Shown here piece after piece: positions 33,171 through 44,089 of a stretch of DNA of 64,000 nt. A program made the position numbers and the translations under genes. A model generated the notes under the pieces. That model saw nothing but the letters and a program-made list of their open reading frames with translations, was not told the origin of the DNA and did no database searches. The stretch is from Psychrosphaera algicola. Lineage in GTDB: Bacteria; Pseudomonadota; Gammaproteobacteria; Enterobacterales; Alteromonadaceae. Positions within the stretch are counted from its first letter, which is position 1. Every line of letters begins with the position of its first letter. The DNA lies in assembly GCF_028401425.1 (NCBI RefSeq), contig NZ_JAQOMS010000002.1:1302001-1366000 (forward strand). The letters are read 5' to 3'.

Positions 33171-34828
33171 CTACATATTTGGATAATTTGGACCACCGCC
33201 ACCTTCTGGTGTCACCCAAATTATATTTTGTGAGGGATCTTTAATGTCACAAGTCTTACAATGGACACAGTTTTGGCTGTTGATTTGTAGACGTTTTTCG
33301 TTTGACTCTTCAACGATCTCATAGACACCTGCAGGGCAATAGCGCTGCGCTGGTTCATCGAACACGTTTAAATTGACTTTAATCGGTATATCTTTGTCAA
33401 TAAGTTGTAAATGAACAGGTTGCCCTTCTTCATGATTCGTATTTGACAAAAATACCGAAGACAATTTGTCAAAACTCAACTTTCCGTCAGGTTTAGGATA
33501 GTGAATTGGATCACATTTGGCTGCCGGTTTCATTGTCGCATAATCAGGCGTTTCATCTTTAAAGGTAAACGGCATTTTGCCGCCGAATAGATTTTGATCT
33601 AACGTGTTATACGCTCCGCCAAAAATGGTACCTAATTTGTGCAGCGCGCCACCAAAGTTTTTAGCGCTTTCCAGTTCTTGATATAACCAACTCTGTTCAA
33701 ATGATGTTTGATACTGAACTAAGTCAGATTGGCCTTCATCGCCTGCTAACAAAGCGTCTACAATAGTATCTGCTGCAATCATTGCAGACTTCATAGCGGC
33801 ATGATTGCCTTTGATCTTCGCAAAATTTAATGTCCCTGCATTGCAGCCGACCAAGAAGCCGCCCGGCATCGTCATTTTAGGCAAGGAATAAAGTCCGCCT
33901 TTGGCGATAGCGCGCGCACCGTATGAGATCCGTTTACCATTTGCTAAATATTTAGCATATACCGGATGATGTTTCATTCTTTGGAATTCATCAAATGGAC
34001 TCATATGCGGATTTGAATAGTTCAAATCAACAATTAATCCACAGACAACTTGGTTATTATCGGCATGGTAAAGATAGCCACCACCATTCGACTCACTCGA
34101 TAATGGCCAACCAGCGGTATGTATCACTAAACCTTCTTGATGAACCTCTGGAGAGACTTCCCAGAGCTCTTTGAAGCCTAATCCGAAGTGTTGAGGCGAT
34201 GAATCACGGTCGAGTTCAAATTTAGAAATTAATTCTTTGCCTAAATGACCTCTAGCACCTTCGGCAAAAATAGTATATTTTGCTTTCAGTTCCATACCAT
34301 AAGCATAAATGAATCTTTTTGTTGCCCTTCTTCATTTAGCCCCATATCTCCGGTTTGAATACCAACGACTGCACCGTCTTTATATAAAACACGCGATGCG
34401 GCAAACCCTGAGAATATTTCAACACCTAATTGTTCCGCTTGTTCTGCCAACCAACGGCATACATTGCCCATAGAGACAATATAATTACCATCGTTGTGCA
34501 TAGTTTTTGGGAAAGCAAAGCTAGGAACCGTGTTTGAGCCGGTTTCATTACGTAAAAAGTAGACTTCATCGTGGCTCACTTTAGTTGTAAGCGGTGCGTC
34601 TTTTTCAGACCAATCAGGGATAAGTTCGTTAAGTGCTTTAGGTTCAAAAACGGCACCAGATAACACATGAGCGCCAACTTCAGAGCCTTTTTCAACAACA
34701 CAAACCAATAATTCTTGCTCATTTTCCTGAGCCTTTTGCATTATTCGAATAGCCGCAGATAAACCCGCTGGTCCAGCGCCAACAATGACTACATCAAAAT
34801 CCATAGATTCGCGTTCGATTTCAGACAA
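33171..34828 (-). CDS. Electron transfer flavoprotein-ubiquinone oxidoreductase (ETF-QO)
   Basis: The FAD-binding motif DVVIVGAGPAGLSAAIR is at the N-terminus. ETF-QO landmarks follow: GAHVLSGAVFEPKALNEL, YTIFAEGARGHLGKEL, GGFLVGCNAGTLNFAKIKG and a C-terminal 4Fe-4S segment with YCPAGVYEI and NCVHCKTCDIKDPSQNI. It transfers electrons from ETF (fatty-acid and amino-acid oxidation) to the quinone pool at the inner membrane. The start is TTG with GGGAGAG upstream at proper spacing. The frame breaks near 34300. No etfAB genes are adjacent. Confidence 0.93.
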
Positions 34829-35038
34829 AATACTCTCCCGTTATTTTTATAATTTTTTCGGTGCCATGTATCAGTTTATTTATAGTAGGGATTTGCTTAG
34901 TTTTAAAGCTGAACAGGCTATTTAAATCGATTCTACCTTACCTTTACGTAAACTGCATTTACTAGACTTATTTTTGAAATTGAGTAAAAAATAATTCGGA
35001 ATGAATTTTTGACAAAATTGCCTATCGAATATGTTTGC

Positions 35039-38000
35039 TCACTTATCGCGCGCGAATATCGCTTTAGCCAAATATGCGTACCGCCGCAACATGATAAGTA
35101 GCACCAACCACAAGTAGTCATCAAGCGCGCCAGATGATTTTTCAGTGCTTTTATCTTTATTGCTATTAGAAGTTTCAACGTTACCAATCGGTTCATCCGT
35201 TGAAATGGAGTACGTTTTTTGCCAACCTTCCTTAAAATGAAAAGTACCCTCGAATCGAATTATTTTGCCAAGCATGCTTTCGTCGACATTTAAAACTGAA
35301 GCGCCGCTCGCAACTACTACATCATCTGCATACCAAGTGTAATCATCGAAATTATACGTTTCGTTATATTGTCGAAGCCGGTCAAATGTATTTATAACGC
35401 CGTTAATGCTGATAATTGAGCCCGCAATAACTTCAAAGTCATCGCTATGATAGTTTAAAACCTGTAGCCTAGTATTATGAAAAATCGGATCTTCCTGGGA
35501 ACTATTTCAACAGATATTAGATACTGATAAACCAAACTCTCTGTTTTAACTTCTACAGAAAAATTATCTTCTCCGAAAAAATTTGGTTTTGGTCGATAAG
35601 TAATTTCCCAGTTGCCATTATTATTGTCATACATCGCAACACCTGACATAGGAGAATTAATGATAAGGAGTTCACTGGAATTGGCACTTACCTGAGGCAA
35701 CAAAAAGGACGAATTTCCGCTATCTTCGGTAACAGTCAGGTTGAAATTTTCTTTTTAAATTCGATCGGTTGACTAAAGTCAACACTGTGCAATGTGACGC
35801 CATGCAACGAACTCGTCATTATTTCGACTTTGTTATTATCTATCTTATTAAATTGGTTTCCACTCGAATCACTAAAGTAATTATATGCCGATCTTTTATC
35901 TGGGATCATATCTTCTGACATGTTTAACATAAAACTATCTGCATCAACCAAATCACTAGTGGCATTACCGTTTATGTCAAATGATTTGAGCTGAAATGTC
36001 GGGCGCCCCAGTATTCCGCCATCAATAATGACATAAAATTGGTGCTGATCTATCATCCATATCGACTTGGGCAATACATCGTTTTCTAACAAACGTATAC
36101 CTTCCTCAGCAAAATCAAATTGTACCTGACCTTTTTCATTCAGTTTAGCGATGAACCCTGTCGAATTGACTTCATATTTGCCATATTCGTCAAATACACC
36201 TGTTATATAAATATTATTAGCACTATCAGGAGTGAAAGAAAGCCCTGTAACACTTGTATCGTGCTTAAATTCAGCCACCCCATTGTTGCCAAACTCAGTA
36301 ATGAAATTACCGTTGGCATCTAGCTTAAATAAAGTTAAAAAACTGGGAACAGCGGGCGATTCAACCGTCACCATTATTAGAGTTTCATTTTTTTCAGTTC
36401 GCAAAACCTTTAAATTGCTAGTGTCATATCCAATATTTCCGAAATTATCATCCCAAGTAAAAATGACTAGTCCATTCTGACCAAAATTGACGTCAAGCGA
36501 ACCGTTTTCATCTAGCCGTAAAATAATAACGTCTTGCTGACCCCGATAAGCTGCAGTTTTGTCTATTAGGAATACATCAACTCCACCGTCAATATTTGGT
36601 TCTATCCAGCTAATTTTTAAAACAGAGTACCCTTCGACTTTAAGGTAATTATTTTTACCCTCAAGAAAATTTGTATCCAGCTTTCCAAATTGGTTATAGC
36701 GATAAATAGCAGAATTGCGATACGTCCAAATATTATTATTACCATCAATTACATAGGGTTTATTTAACGGTAAATCGGACTTTGTGCTTAAGTCACTTCC
36801 TTGGGAAAATGCGTTATCTAACTGACCATTTATATCGAGCATAAAAAAACGTTGATTATCGGTATAAACGAGTCTTCTTCCATCACTAAATGATTCAAAG
36901 GATACAGGATTACCTTGACCGTATAAATTATCAATATAGTATAAGTTTGTATTAAACGAAGCGGGTTGGGTAGGAGATGTTTGTACTCCAGCTGGCGACA
37001 AATAGCGGAAGTATGTGTTTCTTGGATTTTCCCCTTGTAAGTAAATAAAAGACCACCGTCTTTTGCATATTCAGCATTTCCACCAAAGAAATAATTTACG
37101 TCACCTTTTATCCAAAACACACCTTTTGTACCAAATGTTAAGTCGATGGCCTTATCTTTAAGTTTAAATATCATTAAGGATTTGTCATATTCTACATTTT
37201 TGCGTTTAACTTCGGCAATTACAAACTGCTCGCCGTTAACAATGTCTGTTGCAAATTCAGTTCTAAAATGAAACTTATCTTCTTCAAATTCACTAAATAC
37301 ATCTGCACTGTAATTTTTTAAATCAATGTCGCCTAACAGATCACCATCAATATTTATATACCACACACCTTGGACGCTGTTTATTGCATGATAAGTCTTA
37401 CCTGCGTCTGTTTTTAACGCGCTCGTTCTTACCCCGATGTGGTTTTGTTTTGAACCTGATAATTTATCGCCGTCAGAAATATAAAAATTACTAGCAAACG
37501 ACTTCATGCCGTCATCAGCAAAAGTCCTATCAATAGAGCCATCTTGGTTTATACGTATAAATGTTGTATCACCAAATCCCAAACTGACACCGAGCAAGAC
37601 TTGATTATTAGTAGAACCAGTAATAAATGTTTTAACAAAGTAGCCCAAGCTGTATCTGTGAGTATAAAACAACCTCATAGACCAACCTGTTTTACCAAAA
37701 TATTTGTCTGCTGTGCCGTCACTAGAAAATTTAAATAAGTGAACTTGCCGTTTTTCAACATCATAGCCTTCTAAACCAGTCAACAATGAAATATATATAT
37801 CCCCTCCCTCATCAACAAAGATACTGCCTAATTGATTCCCCAACGGTTGGAAAAAGCACTGTCTACAAATTCAATCGAAGCTTCGCCATTAACCCCGAAG
37901 GACTTATTTTGCGCTCCTGAATGGCTAAACTTTCTTATTTCTAATTTATTATCATCTAAAAAGCCAACAGGAAACCATCAGAAATTTTTATTCTGAGGTC

Positions 38001-38132
38001 AGAATCAGTGTCGTTACGGACGATAGGCGATGAAAGCTGAGCATTAAACTCAACTTTTGTCGTTGGAACTGCTGCGTGGGATAAGTTAGTAAAATCTAAA
38101 ATAAGCAGTAAAAATATCAACGTCCGTGTCAT
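35039..38132 (-). CDS. Exported delta-60-type repeat protein with GlyGly-CTERM-like tail
   Basis: One gene in at least five frame fragments. The start at 38132 gives a signal peptide ending LSHA. The body holds at least eight copies of a repeat like the delta-60 / WD-like propeller motif, for example LDENGSLDVNFGQNGLVIF, INQDGSIDRTFADDGMKSF and LDANGNFITEFGNNGVAEF. A cadherin/Ig-like part follows (NFFGEDNFSVEVKT), then an Ig-like segment with YTWYADDVVVASGASVLNV. The end is Ser/Lys-rich, then SSGALDDYLWLVLLIMLRR, which looks like a GlyGly-CTERM (rhombosortase) sorting tail. One break, near 37960, is again a T run one base short. Likely exported and released or anchored at the cell surface. 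Confidence 0.75.
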
Positions 38133-38283
38133 AAAAATAGAACCTAATTGTAAAAATAGAATACGCAAACTACTTAATTATATTAAGGTCGTCAATAGCA
38201 TAGAGGGTTTTAACTAATATCGAAAAATCTCTAAAACAATTACAGTTAATCGCTACCTAAACACATAACCGAAGGCCCAAATT

Positions 38284-38664
38284 CGGTGGATGTCTGGTTT
38301 AATTTGGGTGAATGTCTGGTTAAATTTGGGTGGGTGTCTGGTTAAATTTGTGTGGGTGTCTGTTTAAACTCAGGCTTCAACTCACATGGGTGGCTACTTA
38401 AAAATGCATGGGTGCCTTAGTTAAATTTGTGTGGGTGTCTACTTAAACTTATCTGCTTTAACTTGTGTTTAATTTGGGTGGGTGTCTGGTTAATTTTGTG
38501 TGGGAGCCTGCTTATACTCGTGCTTAATTTTGTGTGGGTGTATGGTTAATTTTGAATGGCTGTCTGGTTAAATTGGTGTGGGTGTCTGCTTATACTCGTG
38601 CTTAATATTGTGTGGGTGTCTGGTTAAACTTAAACTTATGCTTAATTTGGTGGAGGGGCAGCTT
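38284..38664. repeat. Degenerate ~22-bp tandem repeat array with GTGGGTGTCTG core
   Basis: About 13 imperfect copies of a unit like GGTGGGTGTCTGGTTAAATT. The first few are 22 bases apart (38285, 38307, 38329, 38350); some later units are longer, with a CTTATACTCGTGCTTAA insert. The core GTGGGTGTCTG is shared, on the opposite strand, with the 44-bp array at 47694. It lies upstream of the delta-60 gene and downstream of a lipoprotein gene. Open frames here are repeat artefacts. Confidence 0.85.
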
Positions 38665-38967
38665 ATTTTAGGCCGTTTAAATTTTTGCAAAAAATTTATG
38701 ACTGTCGTGCAAATGCGTCTCCAACTACGATACCTGACATATCGTTATACTAAGGTATTTCCAAAGTTGCAGACCGTTCATTTGTGCTAACAATAATTTG
38801 ATTTAAGGAATTTACTTTAAAAAACGTGTCTTTTTGAACTCGTTATTAAATGACACAATGATGCGGTAGTTTGAGAAAGCACTATAACTATAGGAGGCGA
38901 AATTGCTTCACCCCTATTCAGTCAGACAACGGCTAAATAATCAGCCGATTAACTAATTGTGGTAATT
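38665..38967. other. Intergenic sequence after the repeat array
   Basis: About 300 bases with an AT-rich near-palindrome around 38678-38698 (TAAATTTTTGCAAAAAATTTA). No gene or convincing terminator was recognised. Confidence 0.4.
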
Positions 38968-39273
38968 CTAGTTACCACCACCAACTGGACCTTTAAGGGC
39001 GCCAACTTGGTTTTGCAATACTTCATCTAAAACGGTTTTAGTGCGTGAACGTGCTTGACGTTGTTTCTTCGTTGTACATTTCATTTTAGAGATACGTGAA
39101 CCGGTAGGTGCTTCACTACGACACTTTATATCAGCTTTAGCTTGCTTTAATTTTTCTTCTTGTGTCATATTTTGAGCAACTTCTTTGCTCGTAGTCGCTT
39201 TATCAGCCGTCGATTTACAACCAACTGCAGTTACTACCATAAGCGAAATAAAAACTAATTTTAATGTTTTCAT
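38968..39273 (-). CDS. Small lipoprotein, unknown function
   Basis: The ATG at 39273 follows a clear AAAAGGAAC ribosome site and gives a lipoprotein signal with lipobox TAVGC. The mature part is about 80 residues, Lys/Gln-rich and helical, with two further Cys residues (IKCRSE and KMKCTT) and a Gly-rich end. The in-frame upstream ATG is not supported. The pattern of basic residues plus two Cys resembles small Alteromonadales lipoproteins of unknown role. Intact. Confidence 0.75.
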   Translation of the reverse strand: MKTLKLVFISLMVVTAVGCKSTADKATTSKEVAQNMTQEEKLKQAKADIKCRSEAPTGSRISKMKCTTKKQRQARSRTKTVLDEVLQNQVGALKGPVGGGN

Positions 39274-39843
39274 AATTGTTCCTTTTAAATTGTGTCCATA
39301 AACTTGGATTAACGTTGTATTAGTTAGCAATTCTAAAACATTAAGATGCAGTAGTACATTTGCCGAACTTGCCTTGTTATAACAAACTTAATGACCATGT
39401 TACAAGAATTTAGCGTCGATTCTAAAGTCATCGTTTTTTAGACACAAGCTCTTTTTTACCGTCTAATTCACGTTAATTCACCCGATACAAATTTAGAGTT
39501 TACCGGTATAAAAAACAATAAACAGCTAGAGTAGCTAACCCGCCTAGCGTTAACGTATTTTTATATGTTAATAAACACCAAGAAGTACTTTACAAAACAT
39601 CTAAATATGTCAGCCGAAAACATTTTGTAAAACCGCTATATGGAAACTATTCATTACAGCATCAAAAAATAAGTTCAAATGAATTTTTTTAACTAATCGC
39701 GTAAATGTAGTGTGTTATTCCAATTACGTGCGTTAACTTAGCTATACACTTTAGCAAAAAATTACAAACACCTATATTGAGCAAAATTTGCACTTAATTT
39801 TAAAACATTTATGATGCGCAAAATTTTTTTAGAGGATACAAAA
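39274..39843. other. Divergent AT-rich intergenic region
   Basis: 570 bases between the divergent lipoprotein and DUF3718 genes. It must hold both promoters. I see no gene, strong hairpin or repeated operator in it. Confidence 0.4.
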
Positions 39844-40221
39844 TTGAAAAGTGTTTTAACAATTGTTTTACTTGCAACTATGCTTGCGCCGACCTATGTA
39901 AAAGCTAATGACGGTTTAGCTGAAACAATTTGTAGCTATATCGAAGTTGATAATAAATCACGTTTACGTAAAGTTTTGAAAGCAAACAACATACGGATCA
40001 GAAACATCTATGACTCTGTTTTGTGTGACGGTCAAACAATGTTGCGTTTTGCAATTACGAGCGAAGCGAATTCTGTTGGTGGGTTTATCGTTTCAAAATT
40101 ACCTGTTGTTGCGTTAAACACTCCAGAATCAAATGGCAAAACACTTGTTCAATGGGCTGACGAATTTGGTCACAGTGCTTCTCCAGTCGTTGCAATTGCT
40201 CGAGACAGAATGGGCGAATAA
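39844..40221 (+). CDS. DUF3718-domain exported protein
   Basis: The TTG at 39844, seven bases after AGAGGA, gives a clean signal peptide ending VKA; the ATG at 39811 lacks a ribosome site. The mature part (about 100 residues) has ETICSYIEVDNKSRLRKVLK, NIRIRNIYDSVLCDGQTMLR and a conserved pair of Cys, features of DUF3718 proteins of Shewanella and relatives. Function unknown; periplasmic. It ends before a strong terminator shared with fdx. Confidence 0.75.
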   Translation: MKSVLTIVLLATMLAPTYVKANDGLAETICSYIEVDNKSRLRKVLKANNIRIRNIYDSVLCDGQTMLRFAITSEANSVGGFIVSKLPVVALNTPESNGKTLVQWADEFGHSASPVVAIARDRMGE

Positions 40222-40290
40222 TTGCTTATATTTCAAAGAGCAGATTTTTCGTTAACTTTTAGGGTTAACCAAATCGCTCTTTTATAAAGC

Positions 40291-40329
40291 AAAAAATGGC
40301 GTTACACTTAAGTGTTAACGCCATTTTTT
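40291..40329. terminator. Bidirectional rho-independent terminator
   Basis: AAAAAATGGCGTTACACTT pairs with AAGTGTTAACGCCATTTTTT with one bulged base. It has A and T tracts at the feet and sits between the convergent DUF3718 and fdx genes. It also ends the isc operon. Confidence 0.93.
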
Positions 40330-40344
40330 GTTTCTGACAAAAAA

Positions 40345-40682
40345 CTAATTATTTTCTTTTGCGTGGTTTAGACTGTACTTAGGAATTTCAACAACCAAAT
40401 CTTCATCTTGAATAATGGCTTGGCAGCCTAAACGTGATTCCATTTCCAAACCCCATGCTTTATCTAGCATATCGTCTTCCAGCTCATCGCTCTCAGACAG
40501 TGAATCAAAACCTTCACGAACAATAATATGACATGTTGTACAGGCACATACCTTTTCACAAGCATGTTCAACATCTATATCATTCGCTAATGCAACGTCC
40601 AGTACCGACTGTCCTTTTTTGCTTCCAATACTGCGCCATCGGGGCAAAGCTCTGGGTGAGGTAATACAATTATTTGAGGCAT
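40345..40682 (-). CDS. fdx: ISC-system [2Fe-2S] ferredoxin
   Basis: The 2Fe-2S ligands are in CEKVCACTTCH plus a later Cys in SRLGCQAII. An A run near 40630 is one base short; repaired, the protein starts MPQIIVLPHPELCPDGAVLE at 40682, the conserved N-terminus. Length is about 112 residues. It donates electrons for cluster assembly on IscU. It is the last gene of the isc operon. Confidence 0.93.
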
Positions 40683-40710
40683 GTTTAATCTCTACATTCT
40701 GTAATTTGTT

Positions 40711-42575
40711 TTATACGTCTTCAACCGCTTGACCGGTTAAAGCTTGTTTAATACTGTCTTCCATTCGACGAGCTGCAAACGGCTGACTAATATCATCAAG
40801 CTGCTTGATCTTGTCTTTAATTATTGAGCCATCTTCGCCCTTAGCAACTCTCTTGTAACAACTGAATGGCCTTATCTATTGCTGCTCGTTCAGTATCGTC
40901 GGCAATTAGATGACCTGATTGAGAAATTGCCAATTCCAACGACTCAATCATACGCTTTGCATCAACTTGCTGTTCACGAAGCATTCTTGCTTGCATGTCT
41001 TCTTTTGCATTTCTCATAGACGATGTAAGCATATTCGCTATTTCGTCTTCTTCAAGTCCATATGAAGGTTTTACTTGAATTGATGCCTCAACCCCTGTCG
41101 ATTTTTCCATTGCGGTTACACTTAATAAGCCGTCCGCATCAATATTAAACGTAACTCGAATAACCGCAATACCAGCGGTTAGCGGCGGTATACCTTTTAA
41201 TACAAACCGAGCCAATGAACGACAATCGTCAACTAATTCACGTTCACCCTGTAATACATGAATAGCCATCATCGTTTGGCCATCTTTGTATGTGGTAAAT
41301 TCTTGTGCTCTCGCGACTGGGATTGTGGTGTTTCTTGGAATGACTTTCTCTACCAAGCCCCCATTGTTTCTAACCCTAAAGATAATGGCGTCACATCCAG
41401 TAGCAACATATTAGAGTCGGGCTTGTTACCAACTAATAAGTCAGCTTGAATTGAAGCACCAATTGCAACAACTTGGTCCGGATCAATTGTGGTTAAAGGG
41501 GTACGTTTGAAAAAACCTTCCACTTTTTCTCGGACTAGAGGTACACGAGTAGAACCCCCACCATGACCACTTCTAAGATATCTTCGGCTTCTATTTCAGC
41601 ATCTTTTAACGCTCGTCGGCAGCTTTTCAGGGTTTTCTTAACTAATTCGGCAATACCATCTTCAAACAATTGTTTGGTGAAAGTCCCGCTAACCTCACCT
41701 TCTTGAATAGAAAGTTGGTACTCGACAGAATCATCTAACGTTAATTGCTCTTTTACTTTACGTCCTAAGTCGTAAAGCTTTCTTAAGCTTTTCGCTGTTA
41801 GCCCACTTTTTGGTAGTGCATGCAATTCAATCAGTTTTGAAACGATTGTACGGTCGAAGTCATCACCTCCAAGCGCCGAATCGCCGCCCGTTGATAACAC
41901 TTCAAAAACGCCCTTATTTAAACGTAAAATTGAAATATCAAAAGTACCACCACCAAGGTCATAAACCGCAATAATGCCTTCCTGTCCAGAGTCTAAACCA
42001 TACGCAATCGCCGCAGCTGTTGGCTCATTAATCAGACGTAATACTTTTATTCCAGCAAGTTCGGCAGCGTCTTTTGTACCGTGGCGTTGAGCGTCATCAA
42101 AGTATGCAGGAACGGTAATTACGGCACCTTGCAAGTCGCCGCCAAGTGAACTTTCAGCACGTTGGCGGAGGTTATATAAAATCTCCGCTGATACTTCAAT
42201 TGGGTTTTTCTCCCCTGTGCTGTTTGAATATTGACGGTATGCTCTTTTTCAACAAACTGGTACGGCAAATCGCCATATAACGCATTGATGTCGGATAATC
42301 CACGGCCTAAAAAGCGTTTAACCGATACTATGGTATTTTCAGGATCATCTGCTGCGCTGTTTTTTGCGTCGTCACCTATCATTACCGCCTTCGGCAAATA
42401 GCGAACAACAGATGGCAGTGAAAACCGCCCTTCTTCGTCGGGTAAAACACCTTAGTTTACCACTACGTACCGCTGCGACTAACGAGTTAGTTGTGCCTAA
42501 GTCAATCCCTACTGCAAGCTTATGTTCGTGAGGGTTGGTACTTTGTCCAGGCTCAGCAATTTGTAATAAAGCCAT
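40711..42575 (-). CDS. hscA: HscA, Hsp70-type chaperone of Fe-S assembly
   Basis: The nucleotide-binding domain shows VGIDLGTTNSLVA, VITVPAYFDDAQR, LRLINEPTAAAIAYGLDSG and VYDLGGGTFDIS. The substrate-binding part has VFNIDADGLLSVTAMEKSTG-like sequence. At least five frame breaks (near 42440, 42130, 41535, 41370 and 40850) divide it. After the last, the frame reads on to GQAVEDV and stops at 40711, giving about 620 residues, the size of E. coli HscA. HscA works with HscB to release clusters from IscU. Confidence 0.93.
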
Positions 42576-42604
42576 CTAAATACATTTCCAGTTGATATTC
42601 ATTT

Positions 42605-43123
42605 TTAATCGTCTAATAACTTGTCTTCTAGCTGTTGCGCTTCGGACTTCAATTTGTAAACAAACCGAAGTTTACGTACAGCAACCGCAGCTGAGTCGTA
42701 ATCTTGCGAATTAAACAGTGATTCAAATTGATTGGTGTATTGCACTACGAGTTGTTTCACGTCATCGTAAAAGTCATCAAACGCTGACTCTTTGTCCGAT
42801 GCTGTTTCAATATCTTCAAGCTCTTCACGCAACTCCATTTGCTGCATCAAAAACATGCCATCTTTAATGGTAGTTTGCTCATGCTTTACATCAAAACCGT
42901 GTTCCATCACCATGTATTCAGCGCGTGACAATGGGTGTTTTAACGTTTCAAAGGCGTCATTGATTTCTGAGGATGTTTGTACCGCAAGGAGTCGCTCACG
43001 GTCTGAGCCGCTAGCAAAATTGTCAGGGTGGACTTTCTTTTGAATATCACGATATCGTTGAGTTAATAAGTTGGTATCAACTTGGAAATCAACGGGTAAA
43101 TCAAACAACGAGAAATAACGCAT
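42605..43123 (-). CDS. hscB: HscB, J-domain co-chaperone of Fe-S assembly
   Basis: 172 residues, intact. The J-domain HPD motif is in KKVHPDNFAS; the C-terminal three-helix region binds IscU. It recruits HscA. It lies 30 bases upstream of hscA and in the expected order. Confidence 0.95.
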   Translation of the reverse strand: MRYFSLFDLPVDFQVDTNLLTQRYRDIQKKVHPDNFASGSDRERLLAVQTSSEINDAFETLKHPLSRAEYMVMEHGFDVKHEQTTIKDGMFLMQQMELREELEDIETASDKESAFDDFYDDVKQLVVQYTNQFESLFNSQDYDSAAVAVRKLRFVYKLKSEAQQLEDKLLDD

Positions 43124-43188
43124 AAAAACCTTTAATACAATTTAACTAAAATAATTACGAAACTTGTAATGCAAGATTTTAAAACAGT

Positions 43189-43220
43189 TAAGGCCATTAC
43201 CTTTGGGGTAAATGGCCTTA
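43189..43220 (-). other. Intra-operon hairpin between iscA and hscB
   Basis: TAAGGCCATT (43189-43198) pairs perfectly with AATGGCCTTA (43211-43220), extended by ACC/GGT. The following minus-strand sequence has only a weak T run. It could act as a partial terminator or mRNA-stability element that lowers hscBA-fdx expression relative to iscSUA. Confidence 0.55.
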
Positions 43221-43241
43221 TTAATACAAATCTAAAACAGA

Positions 43242-43565
43242 CTATATGGTGAAGCTTTCACCACAACCACATTCGTCTTTTTGATTCGGGTTCACAAATT
43301 CGAACCCTTCATTCAACCCATTTTTCACAAAATCTAATTTTGTTCCATCTAGATAAACTAAGCTTTTTGCATCGACAATGACTTTAACGTCTTTGTCTTC
43401 AAAAACTTCATCGCCGTCTTCGATATCGTCAACAAATTCCAACACGTAAGCCAATCCTGAGCATCCTGTTGTTTTCACGCCTAAGCGCAGGCCTAAGCCT
43501 TTACCACGGTTGTGTAAAAACGATTTTACTCTATCTGCTGCCGAATCGGTTAAACTGATGGCCAT
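43242..43565 (-). CDS. iscA: IscA, A-type Fe-S carrier
   Basis: 107 residues, intact. The three conserved cysteines are in TTGCSGLAYVLEF and ECGCGESF. It receives and delivers clusters or iron downstream of IscU. Standard position between iscU and hscB. Confidence 0.95.
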   Translation of the reverse strand: MAISLTDSAADRVKSFLHNRGKGLGLRLGVKTTGCSGLAYVLEFVDDIEDGDEVFEDKDVKVIVDAKSLVYLDGTKLDFVKNGLNEGFEFVNPNQKDECGCGESFTI

Positions 43566-43637
43566 TTACTGCTGCCTCTATCTAAATAAGTTGAAAGTAA
43601 AACTAAGCTATTACGCTGTGAAAACACAGCTTAATAC

Positions 43638-44021
43638 CTAATTGTTCTTTTTAGCTTTGTAATCTTCAATTGCTGCTTTGATCGCGTCTTCAGCAAGAAT
43701 TGAACAGTGAATTTTCACTGGTGGTAGCGCAAGTTCTTCAGCAATTTCAGTGTTACTAAGTTGCTGAGCTTCATCGATTGACTTGCCCTTAACCCACTCT
43801 GTTACAAGTGAAGAAGAAGCGATCGCAGAACCACAACCATATGTCTTAAACTTTGCGTCTTCGATAATACCGTTTTCGCCAATCTTAAGTTGTAGCTTCA
43901 TTACATCGCCACAAGCCGGTGCGCCAACCATACCCGTTGCAATAGTTGGATCATTTTTGTCAAAAGAACCAACGTTACGAGGGTTTTCGTAGTGGTCTAT
44001 TACTTTTTCGCTATAAGCCAT
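43638..44021 (-). CDS. iscU: IscU, Fe-S cluster scaffold
   Basis: 127 residues, intact. The cluster-binding cysteines are in GAPACGDVMKLQ, KTYGCGSAIASS and KIHCSILAED, and LPPVK is the HscA-recognition motif. Placed between iscS and iscA. Confidence 0.96.
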   Translation of the reverse strand: MAYSEKVIDHYENPRNVGSFDKNDPTIATGMVGAPACGDVMKLQLKIGENGIIEDAKFKTYGCGSAIASSSLVTEWVKGKSIDEAQQLSNTEIAEELALPPVKIHCSILAEDAIKAAIEDYKAKKNN

Positions 44022-44089
44022 TTTAAGCTCCTTAATCGAAAACTCGATTAATAATTAATTTGAAAATTCGTTACCGCTACTAGATAAAC

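Noticed and set aside
34933..35196. Separate 87-residue gene overlapping the delta-60 C-terminus
   Set aside because: The alternative frame gives the Ser/Lys-rich segment and the sorting-type tail; this one does not.
38578..38790. Open frame in the ~22-bp array (70 residues)
   Set aside because: Low-complexity Cys/Leu/Val composition from repeats, no start signals.
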